Positions 43,868 to 52,368 of a stretch of 64,000 bases of DNA are shown piece by piece. The position numbers were made by a program, and so were the translations under genes. Below the pieces are notes generated by a model. That model ran no database searches. It was not told where the DNA came from and was given only the letters and a program-made list of their open reading frames with translations. Position 1 is the stretch's first letter. Every line of letters begins with the position of its first letter. Source of the stretch: JAFEBO01 sp036392375 (GTDB taxonomy: Bacteria; Planctomycetota; Phycisphaerae; Phycisphaerales; UBA1924); the NCBI GenBank assembly GCA_036392375.1, contig DASVYC010000026.1, positions 1-64,000 of the forward strand, read 5' to 3'.

Positions 43868-44941
43868 TCACTGGCAGATCAGCCGGTCGTAGGCGAGCGC
43901 GAAGATCACGAAATCGGTGTCATCGACGAAGCCGTCGTCGTTGAAGTCGGCGGGGCAACCGACGTCCATGGACGGGTCGGCACAATCGAGGATGTTGTAG
44001 CTGTTGGCGAAGAGCACGAAGTCGGAGTCGTCGACGTAGCAGTCGCCGTTGATATTGGGGCGGCAGTTGAGGTTAAAGCCGGTGACGAGGATGACGTTGC
44101 TGCCGCCGCCGAAGGTAGAGAACATGAAGTGCCCGGTGCGGGGGTCGCGGGTGCCGCCCTCGGCGCCGCTGAGGCTGGAGATCAGCACGCGTCGGGTGGA
44201 CATGATGGGATCGCCGATGGCGTCGACCTCATAGCACGCCACGGAACCGCGGCTGTACTCGGAGATGAGCACGGAATGGGTTGTGATGCCCGGGTTTCCG
44301 GGCTGCACATACACGATGCCCTCGGGGCCGATGCCAAAGCCATCGGGAAGCAGCGGCACGAGGGAGTTCGCGACGCCGCCGATGTTGAACGTGCCGCCCC
44401 CGTCGGGCGAGATCGAGACGTCCGCCCACTCATTGGCGGAGTACGACGCAACCTTGAACCGCCCAGCTCCCGGAAAGCCGGCGGGCACGAACTGGCACGA
44501 TCCGAGCGAGGGGTTGACCACGCTGCCCATGTTGGTCACCTTGTTGGGAGCCGTGGAGCCGGGCATGATCTGGCCGACGTTGTTGTTGCTGTAGGTTGAG
44601 TAGAAAAGCACGTTCCCTGGGCCGTACGTCAGCCCGCCGTCGATGCCCGGCGAAGACGCGAACAGCGTCGCGGTGCCGACAAACCCATCGATGGTGCCGT
44701 CTCCGTCGCGCGTGACGCGGATGGCGTAGATCTTCGCGTCGGCGTTGTTGGCGCTGCCGCCGATGAGGAGCACGTCCGGATCATCGTGCTTGAAGGCGAT
44801 GCCGCCGTAGTTGAATGGCACGCCGGGCACGAGTCCGAGGTTGCGCAAGGCATAGCAGCCGCCGAAGTCGGGGTTGATGTTCTGCGCGGAAGCGATGCAC
44901 GCAACCGAGCACGCGGCAACGACGGCGAAGCGATTCATCAT
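43868..44941 (-). CDS. secreted beta-propeller-like protein with dockerin-like tail, paralog 1
   Basis: A 357-residue protein from ATG 44941 (MMNRFAVVAACSVACIASA), 7 nt after AGGGG. After the signal peptide the body (20-285) has repeated beta-phrases: YGGIAFKHDDPDVLLIGGSA, DGGLTYGPGNVLFYSTYSNN, GFGIGPEGIVYVQPGNPG and GGTRDPRTGHFMFSTF, like an NHL/SMP-30-type propeller. Residues 290-357 hold two dockerin-like loops (NINGDCYVDDSD, DFNDDGFVDDTD) between Cys pairs. It is a tandem paralog of the gene at 45056. Likely exported and attached through the tail. Confidence 0.85.
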   Translation of the reverse strand: MMNRFAVVAACSVACIASAQNINPDFGGCYALRNLGLVPGVPFNYGGIAFKHDDPDVLLIGGSANNADAKIYAIRVTRDGDGTIDGFVGTATLFASSPGIDGGLTYGPGNVLFYSTYSNNNVGQIMPGSTAPNKVTNMGSVVNPSLGSCQFVPAGFPGAGRFKVASYSANEWADVSISPDGGGTFNIGGVANSLVPLLPDGFGIGPEGIVYVQPGNPGITTHSVLISEYSRGSVACYEVDAIGDPIMSTRRVLISSLSGAEGGTRDPRTGHFMFSTFGGGSNVILVTGFNLNCRPNINGDCYVDDSDFVLFANSYNILDCADPSMDVGCPADFNDDGFVDDTDFVIFALAYDRLICQ

Positions 44942-45055
44942 GTGGTGACCCCTGGAAACCGACCACATTGTCCGACATTTCGAAAGTGGTGCAAGAAAAA
45001 TCCCACCGCCCGCTCGGGAGGGCGAGATTTCCGGACGTTGCCGCCGGATCGGGGT

Positions 45056-46117
45056 TTAGTTGCAGATCAACCCGTCGTACGCGACGGCGAAGATCTGGAA
45101 ATCAAGGTCGTCAACGAAGCCGTCTTCGTTGAGATCGGCCGGGCAGCCCTCGGGCATCGCGGGGTCGGCGCAATCGAGGATGTTGTACGCGGGGGCGAAG
45201 ACTTGGAAGTCCAGGTCGTCGACGCCGCAGTCGGGGACGAGGTTGGCGGCGCAGTTGGTGTTGAAGCCGGTCACGACGATGAGGCGGTTGCCGGTGAAGG
45301 TGGAGAACATGAAGTGCCCGGTACGGGGGTCGCGAGTGCCGCCCTCGGGGCCGCCGAAGCCGGTGATGAGGGTGCGTTTGGAGGCGAGAACGGGATCGCC
45401 GTTGGCATCGAGATCGAAGACCTCGATCCTGCCGCCGCTGTAGTCGCTGATGAGGACCGAGTGCTTGGTGAAGCCGGGGTTGCCGGGCTGCACGAAAACG
45501 ATGCCCTCGGGCGCGATCGGGTTGATACTGATGATGGAGTTGGCGGGGCCGAGGATGTCGTAGGTGCCGTTCCCGTCGGCGACGTAGTTGATGTCGGCCC
45601 AGAGACGAGAGTTGTACGACAGGACCTTCAGGCGCCCGGCACCGGGGTAGCCATCCGGGACGAACTGCAACGAGCCGGTGGAGCCGCCGAAGATCGACGC
45701 GAGCGGCGTGTCCTTGCTGGGCGTGGTCTGGCCAGGCTTGATCTGGCCGATGGCGTGGGTGCTGTAGCGGGTGAAGAAAAGCACGTTGCCGGGGCCGTAG
45801 GTGAGGCCGCCGTCGATGTTTGGTGCGTCGGCGAATTTGGTGGCGGTGCCCACGAAGCCGTTGATGATGCCCTCGCTGTCGCGGGTGACGCGGATGGCGT
45901 AGACCGCGGCGGTTGGCTGATTGGCCGCACCGCCGATGAGCAGCAGGTCGGGATCGTCATACTTGAAGCAGAGCCCGCCGTACGACCCGGGGACACCCGG
46001 GATCGAGCCGACGTTGCGGATGTTGTAGCACTCGCCGAACTCGGGGCTGATGGATTGCGCGTGAGCGGCCGAAGCGACGAACGCGGCGATAAGACCGCAA
46101 CGAATCAGGACGTGCAT
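45056..46117 (-). CDS. secreted beta-propeller-like protein with dockerin-like tail, paralog 2
   Basis: A 353-residue protein from ATG 46117 with GAGGAG upstream. It matches its neighbour throughout: FGECYNIRNVGSIPGVP, YGGLCFKYDDPDLLLIGGAA, DGGLTYGPGNVLFFTRYS, IAPEGIVFVQPGNPGFTKHS, GGTRDPRTGHFMFSTFTGNR. In the first dockerin-like unit the loop has decayed (NLVPDCGVDDLD); the second (DLNEDGFVDDLD) is intact. It is expressed toward its paralog from the divergent region shared with the M24 gene. Confidence 0.85.
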   Translation of the reverse strand: MHVLIRCGLIAAFVASAAHAQSISPEFGECYNIRNVGSIPGVPGSYGGLCFKYDDPDLLLIGGAANQPTAAVYAIRVTRDSEGIINGFVGTATKFADAPNIDGGLTYGPGNVLFFTRYSTHAIGQIKPGQTTPSKDTPLASIFGGSTGSLQFVPDGYPGAGRLKVLSYNSRLWADINYVADGNGTYDILGPANSIISINPIAPEGIVFVQPGNPGFTKHSVLISDYSGGRIEVFDLDANGDPVLASKRTLITGFGGPEGGTRDPRTGHFMFSTFTGNRLIVVTGFNTNCAANLVPDCGVDDLDFQVFAPAYNILDCADPAMPEGCPADLNEDGFVDDLDFQIFAVAYDGLICN

Positions 46118-46197
46118 GGTGGACTCCTCTTTCCCCGACCGCGGCGAGCCGAGCCGGCATGAACTATTCTCACAGCGTCAAACCACGCCGCCAACGG

Positions 46198-46232
46198 AAA
46201 ACTCCGCGACGCATGCCAGATCGCGGAGTTTT
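46198..46232. terminator. terminator-like hairpin in a divergent promoter region
   Basis: A perfect 12-bp stem (AAAACTCCGCGA with TCGCGGAGTTTT, 11-nt loop) with T runs on both strands. It lies 80 nt upstream of the start of the dockerin-tail gene and 99 nt upstream of the M24 gene, where no protein gene ends. It could end a small RNA or act as an attenuator in a leader. Confidence 0.6.
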
Positions 46233-46331
46233 CGGACGGCGTGCGTTCGTACGGACTCTGATTGCGTGCCACGCGGTCGGAGCTTTCCTCCCGCAGCCTC
46301 CTCGGAGGCTTCCCAGACGGTCGGAGTGCTC

Positions 46332-47603
46332 ATGGAACTCGCCTCGCTCCAGTCCTTTCTGCACGCCCGCGGCATCGACGCGTGGCTGCTGCACGATTTC
46401 CGCAACGCCAACGCGGTCTTCCTGAGGTTGTTCCCGCACACCGCCGCCGACGGCTCGCCGGGCAAGCGACACGTGACGCGAAGGGCGTTTGCGGTGATCC
46501 CGGCCCGGGGCGAACCCCGGCTGATCGTGCAGTCGCTCGACGAGGGGGCGTTCGCCACCAGCGCGAGCACGAAGGGCGTGGCACGCGTCGTCTACTCGGG
46601 CTGGCGGGAGCTGCACGCGACGCTCGCGAAAGAGCTGGGCGCGTTCGGACGCGTCGCGATGGATTACTCGCCCGGCGACTCGCTGCCGGTGATGGACATC
46701 GCGCCCGGGGGCGTGATCGAGATGGTGCGGGCACTGGGCGTCGAGGTGGTGTCCGCGGCGAATCTGGTGCAGGTGTCGGCGGCGCGGTGGGGCCATGCCG
46801 CCCGAGAGCAGCACACGGCCGCGAGCACGCACTGCGGCGCGATCATGCGCGGTGCGTTCGCGCTCATCGGCGAGCACATCAAAGGCGGCAAGGAGATCTA
46901 CGAGCTCGATGTGGCGAAGCACATTCGCGCCGAGTTTCAGAAGCGTGGGCTCGAGTGGCCCGACGGCCCGATCGTGAGCGTGAACGGGCACGCCGCGGAC
47001 CCGCACTACGAACCCACCGAGCGCACCCCGACAAAGATTGCGAAAGGTGATTGGGTGCTGATCGATCTGTGGGCCCGCGTGAAGGGAACACACGGCCCAT
47101 CGGGGAGCGAAGAGAACGTCTACTCCGACATTACTTGGACCGGGTACGTCGGTGCCGTGGTTCCCAAGGGCATGCGGCGGATCTTCGACAGCGTGCGGAA
47201 CGCCCGCGACGCGGCGGTGGCGCTGGCGCAGGCGTCGTGGAGCGCCGGGAAGAGCGTGCAGGGCTGGCAGCTCGACGATGCGGCCCGGGGCGTCTTCGAG
47301 CGCGACGGACTGATCCAGTACGTCAAGCACCGCACCGGCCACAGCCTCAGCCCCGGTGCGATGGTCCACGGCATGGGGATGAACCTCGACAACTTCGAGA
47401 CCCACGACACCCGCGAGATGCTCGCGGACACCGGATTCACCATCGAGCCCGGGCTGTACCTGTCGAAGGAGGCCGCGGAGAAGGAATGCGGCCCGGGCAC
47501 GCCGAGCTTCGGCGTCCGTAACGAGATCAATATGTACGTGGACGAGCGGGCCGGGCCCGTGATCACGAGCTGCGTACAGGATGAACCGGTGCTGATCGGG
47601 TAA
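46332..47603 (+). CDS. M24-family metallopeptidase (Xaa-Pro aminopeptidase-like)
   Basis: A 423-residue cytoplasmic enzyme from ATG 46332, 7 nt after CGGAG. Residues 1-150 are a creatinase-type N-domain. The pita-bread catalytic domain has the five metal ligands: Asp245 (LIDLWARV), Asp266 (SDITWTG), His337 (RTGHSLSP), Glu372 (IEPGLYL) and Glu398 (RNEINMY). The His loop, TGHSLSPGAMVHGMGMN, is longer than the usual GHGIG form, and there is FETHD where many members have HExP. Substrate may be a Xaa-Pro peptide or a small amide. No operon partner in the same direction. Confidence 0.87.
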   Translation: MELASLQSFLHARGIDAWLLHDFRNANAVFLRLFPHTAADGSPGKRHVTRRAFAVIPARGEPRLIVQSLDEGAFATSASTKGVARVVYSGWRELHATLAKELGAFGRVAMDYSPGDSLPVMDIAPGGVIEMVRALGVEVVSAANLVQVSAARWGHAAREQHTAASTHCGAIMRGAFALIGEHIKGGKEIYELDVAKHIRAEFQKRGLEWPDGPIVSVNGHAADPHYEPTERTPTKIAKGDWVLIDLWARVKGTHGPSGSEENVYSDITWTGYVGAVVPKGMRRIFDSVRNARDAAVALAQASWSAGKSVQGWQLDDAARGVFERDGLIQYVKHRTGHSLSPGAMVHGMGMNLDNFETHDTREMLADTGFTIEPGLYLSKEAAEKECGPGTPSFGVRNEINMYVDERAGPVITSCVQDEPVLIG

Positions 47604-47867
47604 CAGCGCTCCGACGCGGCGGCGTGTGCAACGACGGAACGGCGTCCCCCACAATACGGATACGAACATCCGCATTTTGCGCCTTGAGATGTAGGTAGTT
47701 GCTCGGTGAAGACAGCGTGTCTGTAGCGCGTTGCGCCCTGCGAGCCACCGAAATTGGGGAAAATTGCCAATCGGATGCGAATGGGCTCATTCGAAAGACG
47801 ACTCGTGGAACCAGCCGCGGGTCGCAAGGTGTGCGCGCGGCCACGACTTTATTTCGGAGAGGCTGCC

Positions 47868-50834
47868 ATGCACGTTCGCACCGCACTCGTTGCTTCGATG
47901 GTCCTGAGCACACTCGCGTTGGCGGGCGAAGTCCCGAGTCCGGCGGAAGCGCTCGCGCGGTTGAAGGAGGGCAACGCCCGCTTCGCTGCCGGCAAGCCGA
48001 CCAATCCCAACTCCGGAACGGACCGGATCGCCGAGACGTCGAAGGGCCAGCACCCGTTCGCCGCGGTGCTGGGTTGCGCCGACTCGCGCGTGCCTGTGGA
48101 GCGTGTGTTCGACCAGGGCATCGGCGACGTGTTCACGGTGCGGGTCGCGGGCAACGTGGCCAAGGTGGACGAGATCGGCTCGGTGGAGTACGCCGCCGGT
48201 CACATGAACGTGCCGCTCCTGGTCGTCTTGGGTCACACCAAGTGCGGCGCGGTGAGCGCGGTGGCGACCAACGCCAAGGTGGGCGGCAGCATCCCGGGCC
48301 TGGTCTCGAACATCGTTCCCGCGGTCGAGTCTGCTCGCAAGGAGCACCCCGACGTCAAGGGCGAGGCGATCATCCCGTTCGCCATCGAGGCGAACGTCTT
48401 TGAGACGATCAAGACGATGCTGGTCACCAGCGAAGAGCTGCGCCACCTTGTACACGAGGGCAAGCTGCAGATCGTTGGCGGCGTGTACGACATCGCCGAC
48501 GGCAAGGTGAAGTGGCTGGGCGAGCACCCGAACCAGTCCGCGCTGCTCACCGCCCCGGCGGAACACGCGGAAGAGAAGAGCACGGCGTCGGCCGACTCTG
48601 ACAAGGACGAGCACGCGACCCAGAAGAGCGACAACCACGCCGAGGGCGTGAGCACCGCGGCGATCACCTCCAACGGCACCTTCACGCCGCCGGCGCGGAA
48701 GCTGCCCGAGCTGCCCACCTACGGCCCGGAGCACGGCAAGGCGGCGGCGGTCGAGCATGCGGAAGAGCACGCTCAGACCTCCGACTCCGTCACGTACGTG
48801 TTCGCCGCCGCCGCGGCCGCGTCGTTGCTGACCACGCTTGGTCTCGCCTTCGCCCTGAGCACGATCCGTCGAACCGACGGCTCGACCGCGCGGGGCTTGA
48901 CGCTGGGCACCAAGCTGTCGCTGGGCTTTGGCGGCGTGACGGCGATGATCCTTGTGGTCGCGACCGTCTCGGTGAACGGCGAGACCCAGCTCGCCAACTC
49001 GACGGTGACCGTGGCGGGCCTGGCCGAGAAGAACGATCTGAGCAACAAGGTCAGCGAGGACCTCGGCCGCCTGCGGGTCAGCTTGCGTGACTTCATGCTC
49101 AGCAACAAGGCCGAGGATGTCCAGAAGTGCTCCGACGCCGCGGCCACGCTGCAGGCGCGGCTGGAAGAGGCGACCCGATCGTTCCAGGTTCCCGAGCGGG
49201 CCGCGATCGTGAAGCAGCTCTCTGCCAGCGCCAAGGAATACGACAACGGCGTTGACAAGGTCATCGAGATCATCGCCGAGCGCAACGGCGTGATCGACTC
49301 GCAGATCGGGCCGACCGCCAGCCGCGCGAGCGCGCTGCTCGAGATGATCAGCGAGAGCGCCCGCAAGGACGGGGACCTCCGCGTCTCCAACGAGGCCGGG
49401 CGCATGGGCCTGGACCTGATGAAGGCCCGTCTGAGTTTCTTCAAGTTCCTGCGTTCGCACAACCACGCCGACAGCGACTCGGCCCAGGCCGCGATCGAGC
49501 AGGGCTCGAAGGAGATCGGCGAGCTTGAGAAGATCGTGAAGAACCCCAAGCGCAAGGCCGCGCTCGCGGAGCTGAAGCAGGCGTTCGCGTTCTATTCTGA
49601 CCGCGTCGACGAGGCGCTCAAGCTGGCCGCCAAGCGTGACGAGGTGTGGAAGGCGTTGTCGACCGAGATCGGCCCAAAGATCGTGGCCGCGTCGGCGGAG
49701 CTTGAGAAGTCGATCTCGGGCTCGACCAAGGAGGCGATCCACAAGGCCGAGGCGGTCTCGGCCGCGACGCGGTTCCAGACCATCCTTCTGGTCAGCGTGG
49801 TCGTGGTGGCGGCGGCGGTGACGAGCTACTTCCTCGTGCGGGGCATGCTCCGCGCGACGGCCCAGGTGCTCGCGCAGCTCGGCCGCGTGGCGGATGGTGA
49901 TCTCACCGGCGCCGCGCTCAACAGCACCGCCAGCGACGAGATGGGCGAGCTCGCTCGCGCCACGGATCGCATGAGCGTCTCGCTGCGGCAGCTCATCGGC
50001 GAGGTCTCCGGCTCGACCCGCGAGGTGGCGGCGGCCGCCACCGAGATCGCCGCCAGCTCCGAGGAGATGGCGACGGGGATGCGCAAGCAGCAGGACCAGG
50101 CCACGCAGGTCTCGGCCGCGATCGAGGAGATGTCATCCTCGGTGTCGGAAGTGGCCCGCAAGTCGTCGGAGGCGGCGGCCAACGCGTCGCAGTCGGGCGA
50201 GAAGGCCACCGAGGGCGCCGGCGTCGTCGCCAACACCGTGACCGAGATGAAGGCGATCGCCGAGCAGGTGCAGGAATCGGCCCGCGCGATCGGCGAGCTT
50301 GGCAAGAAGTCCGAGCAGATCGGGCAGATCATCGGCGTCATCAACGACATCGCGGAGCAGACCAACCTCCTGGCCCTGAACGCGGCGATCGAGGCCGCCC
50401 GGGCCGGCGAGCACGGCAAGGGCTTCGCGGTCGTCGCGGATGAGGTGCGCAAGCTGGCCGAGCGGACCACGACCGCGACCGAGCAGGTCTCGGCGAGCAT
50501 CCGCGAGATCCAGACGGAGACCGCGACCGCCGTGTCGCAGATCGAGAGCGGCTCCAAGCGCGTCAGCACCGGCGTTGCCCTGGCCAACTCGGCGGGCGAG
50601 TCGCTGCACGCGATCGTGGACGGCTCCAAGAACGTGAACGGGATGATCACCGCGATCGCGGCGGCCGCCGAGCAGCAGTCGTCGGCGAGCGAGGAGATCG
50701 CCCGCAGCATGGAGTCGATCAGCGCCGTCACCAAGGAATCGACGCAGGGCGCCGAGCAGGCGGCCCAGGCGGCGACACAGCTCAGCGAGCAGGCCGAGAA
50801 GCTGCAGGCGATGGTCGCGAAGTTCCGGGTGTAA
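47868..50834 (+). CDS. secreted beta-carbonic anhydrase fused to methyl-accepting chemotaxis receptor
   Basis: A 988-residue fusion. ATG 47868 follows GGAGAGG. Residues 1-20 are a signal peptide. Residues 25-220 are a beta-carbonic anhydrase with the zinc/catalytic set Cys70-Asp72-Arg74 (CADSR), His123 and Cys126 (GHTKCGA), near full family length. Residues 221-305 are a linker rich in His, Glu, Ser and Thr (EHAEE, EHATQ, DNHAEG, VEHAEEHAQ). A helix at 307-331 crosses the membrane, then a basic loop, a second helix (351-370), a 265-residue helical periplasmic bundle, a third helix (638-657), HAMP (658-710) and a full MCP signalling domain with hairpin tip LLALNAAIEAARAGE (about 834-848) and helices to 988. 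Counting helices, the CA and bundle are periplasmic, the signalling end cytoplasmic. Inferred: receptor for CO2, bicarbonate or local pH. A terminator follows; no che gene is adjacent. Confidence 0.92.
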   Translation: MHVRTALVASMVLSTLALAGEVPSPAEALARLKEGNARFAAGKPTNPNSGTDRIAETSKGQHPFAAVLGCADSRVPVERVFDQGIGDVFTVRVAGNVAKVDEIGSVEYAAGHMNVPLLVVLGHTKCGAVSAVATNAKVGGSIPGLVSNIVPAVESARKEHPDVKGEAIIPFAIEANVFETIKTMLVTSEELRHLVHEGKLQIVGGVYDIADGKVKWLGEHPNQSALLTAPAEHAEEKSTASADSDKDEHATQKSDNHAEGVSTAAITSNGTFTPPARKLPELPTYGPEHGKAAAVEHAEEHAQTSDSVTYVFAAAAAASLLTTLGLAFALSTIRRTDGSTARGLTLGTKLSLGFGGVTAMILVVATVSVNGETQLANSTVTVAGLAEKNDLSNKVSEDLGRLRVSLRDFMLSNKAEDVQKCSDAAATLQARLEEATRSFQVPERAAIVKQLSASAKEYDNGVDKVIEIIAERNGVIDSQIGPTASRASALLEMISESARKDGDLRVSNEAGRMGLDLMKARLSFFKFLRSHNHADSDSAQAAIEQGSKEIGELEKIVKNPKRKAALAELKQAFAFYSDRVDEALKLAAKRDEVWKALSTEIGPKIVAASAELEKSISGSTKEAIHKAEAVSAATRFQTILLVSVVVVAAAVTSYFLVRGMLRATAQVLAQLGRVADGDLTGAALNSTASDEMGELARATDRMSVSLRQLIGEVSGSTREVAAAATEIAASSEEMATGMRKQQDQATQVSAAIEEMSSSVSEVARKSSEAAANASQSGEKATEGAGVVANTVTEMKAIAEQVQESARAIGELGKKSEQIGQIIGVINDIAEQTNLLALNAAIEAARAGEHGKGFAVVADEVRKLAERTTTATEQVSASIREIQTETATAVSQIESGSKRVSTGVALANSAGESLHAIVDGSKNVNGMITAIAAAAEQQSSASEEIARSMESISAVTKESTQGAEQAAQAATQLSEQAEKLQAMVAKFRV

Positions 50835-50863
50835 GTCGGCTGGAACCAGCATCTGTATGTCAC

Positions 50864-50889
50864 AAGGCCCGGGCAAGTGCCCGGGCCTT
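50864..50889. terminator. rho-independent terminator
   Basis: A perfect 12-bp stem (AAGGCCCGGGCA with TGCCCGGGCCTT) followed by TTTCG, 29 nt past the receptor-fusion stop and facing the metallo-beta-lactamase gene. It shares its GCCCGGGCA core with the terminator at 35520. Confidence 0.9.
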
Positions 50890-50936
50890 TTTCGTTGCGC
50901 TTTGACGAACCCCGCGCGCATGCGTGGGGACTTGTT

Positions 50937-51908
50937 TTAGTGCCGCGGCCGCGGCCCGCCCGGCCGGAACCCCCCACCGCCCCGCGGCGGGCCGGAGCGT
51001 TCCAGTGTGCCGCCGCTCTCGATGACCTGGCGCTCGTAGCGGAACTTGCCCGCCTTGTAGTCCATCAGGAACAGCACCTTGTCGGCCTTGCTGCCGGCGA
51101 CTTCCATCAGCCGCTTGCGGGCGTAGCCCAGGTCCGTGCGGCGTGAGACGTGGCAGAGGACGAGGCTCTGGCACTGCAGCACGCGCAGCCACTCGGCGAT
51201 GTTGTCGACGTGCATGTGCATGCCGACCTTGGCGCGGTCCTTGTGATCGGGCTCGAAGAAGGTGCACTCGCAGAGGACGATCTGGGCGTTGAGCACGTCG
51301 TTGCGCAGCAGAGCCGCGCAGGGCTGGGTGTCGCCGAGGTAGGCGATCAGCGGGATCTCGAGGAAGCGGGTGATCTCGATCCCGCGGTCCTTGAGCTCCT
51401 TGAGCTTCTCCTGCGGCATGTCCACGTATTCCTGCTTGAGCTTGCTGCGCTTCTCGACGATGGTGTAACCCATCGACGGCGCTGTGTGCTCGGTGTGGAA
51501 GCCGCGGAGGAAGATGTTGTTCTTGATCTCGACCTGGCCCTCGGGGGCGAGCTTGATGAGCTCGTAGGGGGTGGTCTGCTGCTCGAGATCGACGAACCCG
51601 GCCATCATGCGGTCGATGGCCGGGGCGATGCGTTCGTCGCAGACGATTTTGGCGTCGCCCATGCCCTGGAAGCGTCGCTGGGAGCAGTAGTAAGCGAGGC
51701 CGCCGATGTGGTCCATATGCCCGTGGCTGATGGCGCAGTACTTGGCCGACAGGGCGGCACGGGGGCATTGGCCCATGTCGAAGCAGACATCGAGCTCGGG
51801 GATCTGGATCGTGGTGACCTCACCGGCGATCGAGAAGCCCTGGACGCGGTACGGCGGGATGTAGTAGAAACCGAGAGAGCCCTCGCGCGGCGGCGGCTTG
51901 GGAATCAT
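50937..51908 (-). CDS. RNase Z-like metallo-beta-lactamase-fold hydrolase
   Basis: A 323-residue protein from ATG 51908, 8 nt after GGAG. The HxHxDH motif is SHGHMDHIGG, as in RNase Z-type proteins, with further ligand regions in GFHTEHTAPSMGY, LIAYLGDTQP, CECTFFEPDHKDRAK and HMHVDNIAEWL. The long substrate arm of bacterial RNase Z is not evident, so tRNA maturation is uncertain; other nucleic-acid or cyclic-nucleotide substrates are possible. The tail is Gly/Pro/Arg-rich (RGGGGFRPGGPRPRH), like RNA-binding tails. It converges with the receptor-fusion gene. Confidence 0.85.
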   Translation of the reverse strand: MIPKPPPREGSLGFYYIPPYRVQGFSIAGEVTTIQIPELDVCFDMGQCPRAALSAKYCAISHGHMDHIGGLAYYCSQRRFQGMGDAKIVCDERIAPAIDRMMAGFVDLEQQTTPYELIKLAPEGQVEIKNNIFLRGFHTEHTAPSMGYTIVEKRSKLKQEYVDMPQEKLKELKDRGIEITRFLEIPLIAYLGDTQPCAALLRNDVLNAQIVLCECTFFEPDHKDRAKVGMHMHVDNIAEWLRVLQCQSLVLCHVSRRTDLGYARKRLMEVAGSKADKVLFLMDYKAGKFRYERQVIESGGTLERSGPPRGGGGFRPGGPRPRH

Positions 51909-52368
51909 CGAAAATCTCCGAGATGCGCGGGCTCTCGCCCGCGCCGGCTGGGTCGCACGAGCGGCACACGCCGCCCGAGTAACGCGGGATGGTAGGCGAG
52001 TGGGCCTCGCCTCCCTGCAGCCGAGGTGACGCAGCGAAGTGGTGCAAGAGAAGTACCGCAGCAGGAGCGGCGCGGCGGAAGAGCTCGACGCGCGTGAGGC
52101 TCGCGATGGAAGCTTGCAAGAGATCGGCGCGGGCCCCTCGCCGTGCGGATCGAAGCGGGACGGACACTTGCCGTTGCGACTGAGTCTCTCACGATGCGCT
52201 GGGGGATCCTTGTGCCGTGGGAACTGCGTCGCGCGATCTTCACGTGCCATTCGCGGAGCATTCGCGCGATGCAAGCCGCGTCCTGACACAGCTCGCGATC
52301 GGGGCGTGCATGATCTCACACGTTCGTCGCGAGCGTCCGCGGCGTCGCACTTTCGTCAGGAGTACAAC
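51909..52368. other. 460-nt divergent gap without a supported gene
   Basis: The region between the metallo-beta-lactamase gene and the PhoX-like gene. Frames here lack ribosome sites and protein-like composition. Toward the right end CAGGAG precedes ATG 52369. I see no tRNA, no clear hairpin with a U run and no strong promoter match; it presumably contains both divergent promoters. Confidence 0.4.

Noticed and set aside
47787..49742. A 651-codon minus-strand frame opposite the receptor fusion
   Set aside because: It lies opposite coding sequence with clear CA and MCP motifs and has no ribosome site or motif.
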